From contig DIWD01000008.1 in NCBI GenBank assembly GCA_002428405.1, positions 1 through 12,213 of the forward strand: 12,213 bases of DNA. The letters run 5' to 3'. The DNA is from a bacterium UBA6115. Its GTDB lineage: Bacteria > Bacillota_A > Clostridia > Christensenellales > Aristaeellaceae. Shown in pieces: positions 8,501 through 12,213 of this stretch. Made by a program: the position numbers and the translations under genes. Numbering within the stretch: the first letter of the stretch is position 1; each line of letters opens with the position of its first letter. Below the pieces are notes generated by a model, which did no database searches, was not told the origin of the DNA, and worked only from the letters and a program-made list of their open reading frames with translations.

Positions 8501-8998
8501 ATGGCCAAGAAGGAGAGACCTGTCCAGCTGGCTGAGAAAATCAGCCTGCAGACAGCCCAGGAACTGGGATATGAACTGGTAGAGACCAGCTTTGACAAGG
8601 AAGCGACGGGCATGTACCTGCGTGTATACGTGGACAAACCCGGCGGAATAACCCTGCTGGACTGTGAAACCTTTCACCGGGCGATCCAACCCAGGCTGGA
8701 AGCGGTGGAATACGACTTCCTCGAGGTCAGCTCCCCCGGCATCGACAGGCCCATTAAAAACGAAAAGGAAGTACTCAAAGCGCTCGGCGCCAGGGTGGAG
8801 GTGCGATTGTACCGCCCCCTTGAGGGAAGGAAAGAGTTCTCAGGCGTCCTGCTGGGGCTTGGCAAGGAAGGATTTCGGATCATGGCAGAGAACGGGGAAA
8901 TGATTTTCCCCGAAAAAGATGTAGCGCTTGTGAGGCGCGAAGTGGATATGAGCGTGCTGGACCAACCCGGCACAAACGAGCGGGAGGAAGAAGAATGA
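8501..8998 (+). CDS. rimP: Ribosome maturation factor RimP
   Basis: This 165-residue protein is of usual RimP length. RimP binds the 30S precursor and helps late assembly of the small subunit. The family signature DFLEVSSPGIDRPI (72-85) is present, with the N-terminal alpha/beta domain before it and the SH3-like C-terminal domain after (about 90-150). The tail is acidic. I took the ATG at 8501, with AAAGGA ending 4 nt upstream; the ATG at 8497 is in another frame and stops after 12 codons. The stop overlaps the nusA start as ATGA. First gene of the classic rimP-nusA-infB operon. Confidence 0.96.
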   Translation: MAKKERPVQLAEKISLQTAQELGYELVETSFDKEATGMYLRVYVDKPGGITLLDCETFHRAIQPRLEAVEYDFLEVSSPGIDRPIKNEKEVLKALGARVEVRLYRPLEGRKEFSGVLLGLGKEGFRIMAENGEMIFPEKDVALVRREVDMSVLDQPGTNEREEEE

Positions 8999-10164
8999 AC
9001 AGCCAGAAACTGGATCTCATGGATGCCATTTCCATGCTGGCCAGGGAAAAGGACATTAACGAGGAAATCCTCGTGGATACGATTGAGGACGCGTTGAAAG
9101 CCGCGTACCGCCGCAATAACCGCCAGGCCAATGTGCCGGTTTCCAATCTCAGCGTCAAGCTGAACCGCAAGGATGGCGCAAGGGTCTACCTCAGGAAGAT
9201 CGTCTCAGACACGGTGGAAGAGCCGGAAATGCAGATTTCCCTCGGGGACGCGGTGAAAATCCGCCCGGACTTCCATGTGGGCGACATCGTTGAGCTGGAT
9301 GTCACGCCGGAGAATTTCGGCCGCGTGGCCGCGCAGACGGCCAAGCAGATGCTTGTGCAGCGCATCCGGGAAGCGGAGCGCGGCAAGATTTATGATGAGT
9401 ACATCGAAAAGGAAAATGAAATCCTCACCGCCATCGTGCAGCGGGTCGAACCCAAGGCTGTGTACCTGGAGTTGGGCCGGACAGAGGGCGTCATGGAAAA
9501 CAACGAGTATATCCCGGGCGAAAGCTACCGTGACGGAGACCATATCAAGGTGTACGTCCTGAAGGTCCGCCGCTCCGGCAGTGAGTTTGCCCGCAATCCC
9601 CAGGTTTATGTCAGCCGGATTCACCCCGGCCTGGTCAAGCGGCTGTTTGAGATGGAAGTTCCCGAAATCGCGACCGGTGTCGTTCAGATCCGTTCCATCG
9701 CCCGGGAGGCGGGGAGCAGGACTAAGATCGCCGTTTACTCCGTTGATCCCATGATCGACCCGGTCGGCGCCTGCGTCGGGCCCCGGGGTTCCAGGGTGGA
9801 GAAAGTTGTCAGCGAGCTGAAGAACGAAAAAATCGACATTATCAAGTGGTCGCCGGACCCCGCTGAGTTTGTCGCCAACGCCCTCAACCCGGCGCACGTC
9901 ATCAGCGTGTTCATTTCCGATGAGGAAAAGATCTGCCGCGTGGTGGTGCCGGATATGCAGCTCTCCCTCGCGATCGGCAAAGAGGGCCAGAACGCCCGGC
10001 TGGCCGCGAAGCTGACCGGTTGGAAAATCGACATCAAATCCCAGACACAGGTAGAGGAACTGATGCGCCAGCAGGGGTTTGACGAGAGCCTCCTGCAGGA
10101 AGAAGGGTCTGACACCGGAGAATCGGAAATGCCTGACAGCAGGCCCTACAACCCGGAGTTTTAA
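8995..10164 (+). CDS. nusA: Transcription termination/antitermination factor NusA
   Basis: This 389-residue protein binds RNA polymerase and nascent RNA, controlling pausing, termination and antitermination. The N-terminal polymerase-binding domain spans about 1-125, the S1 domain about 136-200, then KH1 with its loop GPRG (262-265) and KH2 with GKEG (328-331). VSRIHPGLVKRLFEMEVPEI (206-225) is a family landmark. It lacks the acidic C-terminal repeats of E. coli NusA and has the shorter form usual in Bacillota, ending in a short acidic tail (about 365-389). The ATG overlaps the rimP stop by 4 nt and ylxR follows after 15 nt. In E. coli NusA is known to feed back on its own operon, so the structured leader upstream could be a target; that is inference. 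Confidence 0.98.
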   Translation: MNSQKLDLMDAISMLAREKDINEEILVDTIEDALKAAYRRNNRQANVPVSNLSVKLNRKDGARVYLRKIVSDTVEEPEMQISLGDAVKIRPDFHVGDIVELDVTPENFGRVAAQTAKQMLVQRIREAERGKIYDEYIEKENEILTAIVQRVEPKAVYLELGRTEGVMENNEYIPGESYRDGDHIKVYVLKVRRSGSEFARNPQVYVSRIHPGLVKRLFEMEVPEIATGVVQIRSIAREAGSRTKIAVYSVDPMIDPVGACVGPRGSRVEKVVSELKNEKIDIIKWSPDPAEFVANALNPAHVISVFISDEEKICRVVVPDMQLSLAIGKEGQNARLAAKLTGWKIDIKSQTQVEELMRQQGFDESLLQEEGSDTGESEMPDSRPYNPEF

Positions 10165-10179
10165 GGAAGAGGCGAAGGC

Positions 10180-10467
10180 ATGCCCAAGAAAACCCCCCTG
10201 CGCATGTGCGTGGGCTGCAGGGAAATGAAGCCGAAGAAAGAGCTGCTGCGCGTCGTGCGCACGCCGGAGGATGAAATCGCGATTGACTTTACAGGCAAGA
10301 AATCCGGACGCGGCGCGTATGTCTGCCCGAATGAGGTATGCCTGAAGAAAGCCGGAAAGCAGAAGGCGCTGGACCGCGCGCTTGAGCGGGCCATCAGCCT
10401 GGACATCATCGAGCAGCTCTCCCGCCAGATCCAGTTCGCCGCAAGAGGTGCGTCGGGTGAAACCTGA
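10180..10467 (+). CDS. ylxR: YlxR-family RNA-binding protein
   Basis: This 95-residue basic protein belongs to the YlxR (DUF448) family, found between nusA and infB in many Gram-positive bacteria. The N-terminus has RMCVGCREMKPKKELLRVVR (8-27), and GRGAYVCPNEVCLKKA follows near residues 44-59. Family members are proposed to bind RNA, and in Bacillus YlxR has been linked to wide expression effects and RNase P. The start ATG 10180 has GGAAGAGG upstream and lies 15 nt after nusA. The C-terminal end overlaps the start of ylxQ by 11 nt. Confidence 0.93.
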   Translation: MPKKTPLRMCVGCREMKPKKELLRVVRTPEDEIAIDFTGKKSGRGAYVCPNEVCLKKAGKQKALDRALERAISLDIIEQLSRQIQFAARGASGET

Positions 10468-10807
10468 AATGGAACTGGCTGGCATTCTGGGCCTGGCTTT
10501 CAAAGCCGGGCAGCTCACCCCGGGCGCGGAGATGAGCCTGAGCCTTATCAGGGAGAACAAGGCGGCACTGGCGCTGGTTGATCCGCAGGCAAGCGCGAAC
10601 ACCCGAAAAAAGCTGGAAGACGCCTGCGCGTACCGGGGTGTATCAGTCTTCACGCTCAGGACCGGCCTTCTGGGGCAGGCCTGCGGGCGGACAGGGATGA
10701 TCGCGGCGGCGCTCAAACAAGGGAACCTGGCGCTCAGGGCGCAAAAGATACTTTCCACGGGAGAGCCTGGGGAGAACCAACAGAGGATTGCGGAGGACAA
10801 GGGCTGA
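10457..10807 (+). CDS. ylxQ: YlxQ, ribosomal protein L7Ae-family RNA-binding protein
   Basis: This 116-residue protein is of the L7Ae/L30e/YbxF-like fold, which binds kink-turn RNA. GILGLAFKAGQLTPG (8-22) and ASANTRKKLEDAC (46-58) match YlxQ family positions. I chose GTG 10457 because AGAGG (10444-10448) lies 8 nt upstream and the protein then starts as YlxQ relatives do. ATG 10469 is the alternative, with a poorer ribosome site. The frame is open back to 10382, but that part antiparallels family sequence and overlaps ylxR. The infB ATG begins directly after the stop. The cellular role is not settled. Confidence 0.9.
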   Translation: MKPEMELAGILGLAFKAGQLTPGAEMSLSLIRENKAALALVDPQASANTRKKLEDACAYRGVSVFTLRTGLLGQACGRTGMIAAALKQGNLALRAQKILSTGEPGENQQRIAEDKG

Positions 10808-12213
10808 ATGGCAAAAACTGGTCTTAAGGACACACTCAAGGAACTGAATCAGAAGGCGGGCGTGATCATCTCAGAAGCTGAGCGGGTCAAGCGGAACGCA
10901 GACATCATGCTGCAGATGCTCAGGCAGCAGGAGAACATGTTCCTGCGTCATGAAGAAGAAGAAAGAATGCGCCTTCGCCAGGAGCAGCAGCAGCAAATGT
11001 TCCAGTCGCACACCAAGGCCTGGACAATGCCTGACGAAGAAGAGCAGGCCATCCTGGATCAGGCCGCAGCACAGGAACAGGCTGAGATGGAAAAACCTTC
11101 TCAGAGCATTGCGCCAGCACCTGAAACGGATTCCGTGGCCGCAGCCTCAGTTGAAACTGCTGAAGCCGTTGCTGAGCAGAACGTGCCCGCGCAGGCAGTG
11201 AGCCCGCATAAGGAAAAAAAGCAGGAGGGTTCAGCTGCCCCAGTTCAACCTGAACCGCTCACTGAGGCAGTGAAAGAAGCTGTACAGGCTACAAAAGCGC
11301 CGGAACAGGCAAACGCTGCGCCGGCAGCCCAGATTCCTGCCCCCATACAGGGCCGGTTCGCACAACCGCAGCAAGCTGGACCCGCCGTCAGCCGCACGAT
11401 CCCCGGCGCGCCGCAATATGGACGGCCGGCCCCCGATTCACCGCAATATGGCCGACCGGCCCCCGGATCACCGCAATACGGCCGACCGGCCCCCGGCGCA
11501 CCGCAATACGGCCGACCGGCTCCCGGCTCACCGCAATATGGCCGACCGGCCCCCGGCGCACCGCAATACGGCCGACCGGCTCCCGGCTCACCGCAATATG
11601 GCCGACCGGCCCCCGGATCGCCGCAGTACGGCCGTCCAGCACCCGGCGCGCCAATGGCAGGACGTCCTGCTTTCCCGCCGCGCCCGGGAATGGCACGGCC
11701 CGGCTTTGGCCGCGGCGCTGTTCCTGTAAAGCCGGCGGCCGACGAGCTGCTCATTCCAATTGAGAAGGAAAGAGTCAGCAATTACGACCCGAATAAAAAG
11801 AACTACATCCGCAAGCCCGATCCGGAGCATGTCAGCAAGCAGCGCAAGCAAAGCGTCAGGAAATCACAGCCGCGCTTCATGGAAACAGAAGACGACATCG
11901 TCAGGGGAAGGCGCTTAAAGGGCAGAAAACCTTCCGTTCAGCAGATGATGGCTCCAATCAGAATAGAAACGGCCTACATGACGGCGGAAACCATCACGGT
12001 CAAGGACCTGACTGAACGCATCGGCAAACCTGCCGGAGAAATCCTCAAAAAACTTCTCTTGATTGGCAACATGGCCACCATCAACAGCGAACTTGACTAT
12101 GACACCGCCGCACTGGTGTGCTCGGAGTTCAATTGCGAGCTTGTCATCAAACTGGACAAGACGGCGGAAGATCAGATGATCGAGACAGCGGGCACAGAGG
12201 ACACGGAGGAAAA
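10808..12213 (+). CDS. infB: Translation initiation factor IF-2, N-terminal part (3' end missing)
   Basis: The frame opens at ATG 10808, directly after the ylxQ stop, with GGAGG (10792-10796) 11 nt upstream, and stays open for 468 codons to the edge. IF2 is the GTPase that places initiator tRNA on the 30S subunit; the GTPase domains lie beyond the window. Seen here: a charged, Gln-rich helical segment, probably coiled coil (about 1-95); an Ala/Pro/Glu-rich segment (about 96-198); a 10-residue tandem repeat (199-288); a basic segment (about 310-375); and one IF2_N domain (396-449, ITVKDLTERIGKPAGEILKK). The usual bacterial start, with an IF2_N-like fold right at the N-terminus, is not evident. 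Identification rests on the IF2_N domain, the PSVQQMMAPIRIE lead-in (374-386) and the operon position. Confidence 0.95.
   Translation, partial: MAKTGLKDTLKELNQKAGVIISEAERVKRNADIMLQMLRQQENMFLRHEEEERMRLRQEQQQQMFQSHTKAWTMPDEEEQAILDQAAAQEQAEMEKPSQSIAPAPETDSVAAASVETAEAVAEQNVPAQAVSPHKEKKQEGSAAPVQPEPLTEAVKEAVQATKAPEQANAAPAAQIPAPIQGRFAQPQQAGPAVSRTIPGAPQYGRPAPDSPQYGRPAPGSPQYGRPAPGAPQYGRPAPGSPQYGRPAPGAPQYGRPAPGSPQYGRPAPGSPQYGRPAPGAPMAGRPAFPPRPGMARPGFGRGAVPVKPAADELLIPIEKERVSNYDPNKKNYIRKPDPEHVSKQRKQSVRKSQPRFMETEDDIVRGRRLKGRKPSVQQMMAPIRIETAYMTAETITVKDLTERIGKPAGEILKKLLLIGNMATINSELDYDTAALVCSEFNCELVIKLDKTAEDQMIETAGTEDTEE
11402..11671 (+). repeat. 30-bp in-frame tandem repeat in infB encoding PGxPQYGRPA
   Basis: Nine units of 30 bp start at 11402, 11432, 11462, 11492, 11522, 11552, 11582, 11612 and 11642. 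Each encodes P-G-A/S-P-Q-Y-G-R-P-A. Unit 2 has D for G, and unit 9 is degenerate, reading PGAPMAGRPA. Units 4-5 and 6-7 are identical over 60 bp (11492-11551 and 11552-11611), the mark of recent tandem duplication. Because the period is divisible by three, several shadow frames on both strands are also open here. The encoded stretch is Pro/Gly/Tyr/Arg-rich and likely disordered. Confidence 0.95.

Noticed and set aside
8198..8689. 163-codon minus-strand frame across the tyrS-rimP intergenic region
   Set aside because: It crosses both predicted promoters and lies antisense to the start of rimP; no family features.
10382..10456. Upstream extension of ylxQ
   Set aside because: It encodes a Ser-rich stretch out of frame within ylxR; the GTG at 10457 has a ribosome site and fits family length.
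9205..10839. 544-codon open frame on the minus strand opposite nusA, ylxR and ylxQ
   Set aside because: It runs antisense to three clear family genes, has no recognisable domain and reflects GC-rich codon use leaving the opposite frame open.
11402..11671. 30-bp repeats as a possible CRISPR array
   Set aside because: Units are directly adjacent with no spacers, are in frame within infB and are not palindromic CRISPR repeats.
11245..11781. Minus-strand frame with GAGRPYCG repeats, and other open frames over the same region
   Set aside because: A 30-bp repeat keeps its reading in every frame, so open shadow frames are expected. The infB frame carries the IF2_N domain.

Overview
The window looks like chromosomal DNA of a GC-rich Clostridia-type member of the Bacillota. 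The support is the gene order rimP-nusA-ylxR-ylxQ-infB, an IF2 core that reads like clostridial IF2, and good AGGAGG-type ribosome binding sites. One feature does not fit a typical monoderm: the amino-acid binding protein has an ordinary cleavable signal peptide and no lipobox cysteine. The taxonomic placement is inference. I see no rRNA, tRNA, insertion sequence, phage gene or CRISPR array.

Region 1 (1-4443, minus strand) is a branched-chain amino acid (LIV/HAAT-type) ABC importer operon, transcribed as livJ, livH, livMG, livF. LivJ is the exported binding protein, LivH one permease, and LivMG a single 617-residue polypeptide joining the second permease to an ATPase. LivF, the second ATPase, runs off the left edge. 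A long hairpin between livJ and livH probably lowers expression of the membrane and ATPase parts relative to the binding protein.

Region 2 (4444-4655) is a divergent intergenic region with a sigma-A-like promoter for each direction. A cluster of TTGTAC half-sites lies over and upstream of the livJ -35 box.

Region 3 (4656-6349, plus) is a two-gene unit: an RluA-family pseudouridine synthase, overlapped by 4 nt by a Cof-type HAD phosphatase. It meets region 4 tail to tail, and the two opposing stop codons share a TTAA.

Region 4 (6346-8219, minus) is tyrS (tyrosyl-tRNA synthetase) followed by a YigZ/IMPACT-family gene with a 4-nt overlap. They are driven by a promoter with perfect consensus boxes and a short leader, so there is no T-box.

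Region 5 (8328-12213, plus) is the nusA-infB operon: rimP (30S maturation), nusA (transcription elongation/termination), ylxR and ylxQ (small RNA-binding proteins), and infB (IF2), cut by the right edge. It begins with an extended -10 promoter and a leader of about 135 nt that can fold and ends in a U-rich tract just before rimP. Stop/start overlaps or near-zero gaps join most genes. The infB N-terminal extension contains a 30-bp coding tandem repeat (PGxPQYGRPA), with one 60-bp stretch perfectly duplicated.

Overall these are mostly well-known core genes. I did not find a convincing undescribed system. The points most worth following up are the infB repeat and N-terminus, the rimP leader, the livJ operator-like repeats, the missing lipobox and the missing T-box.
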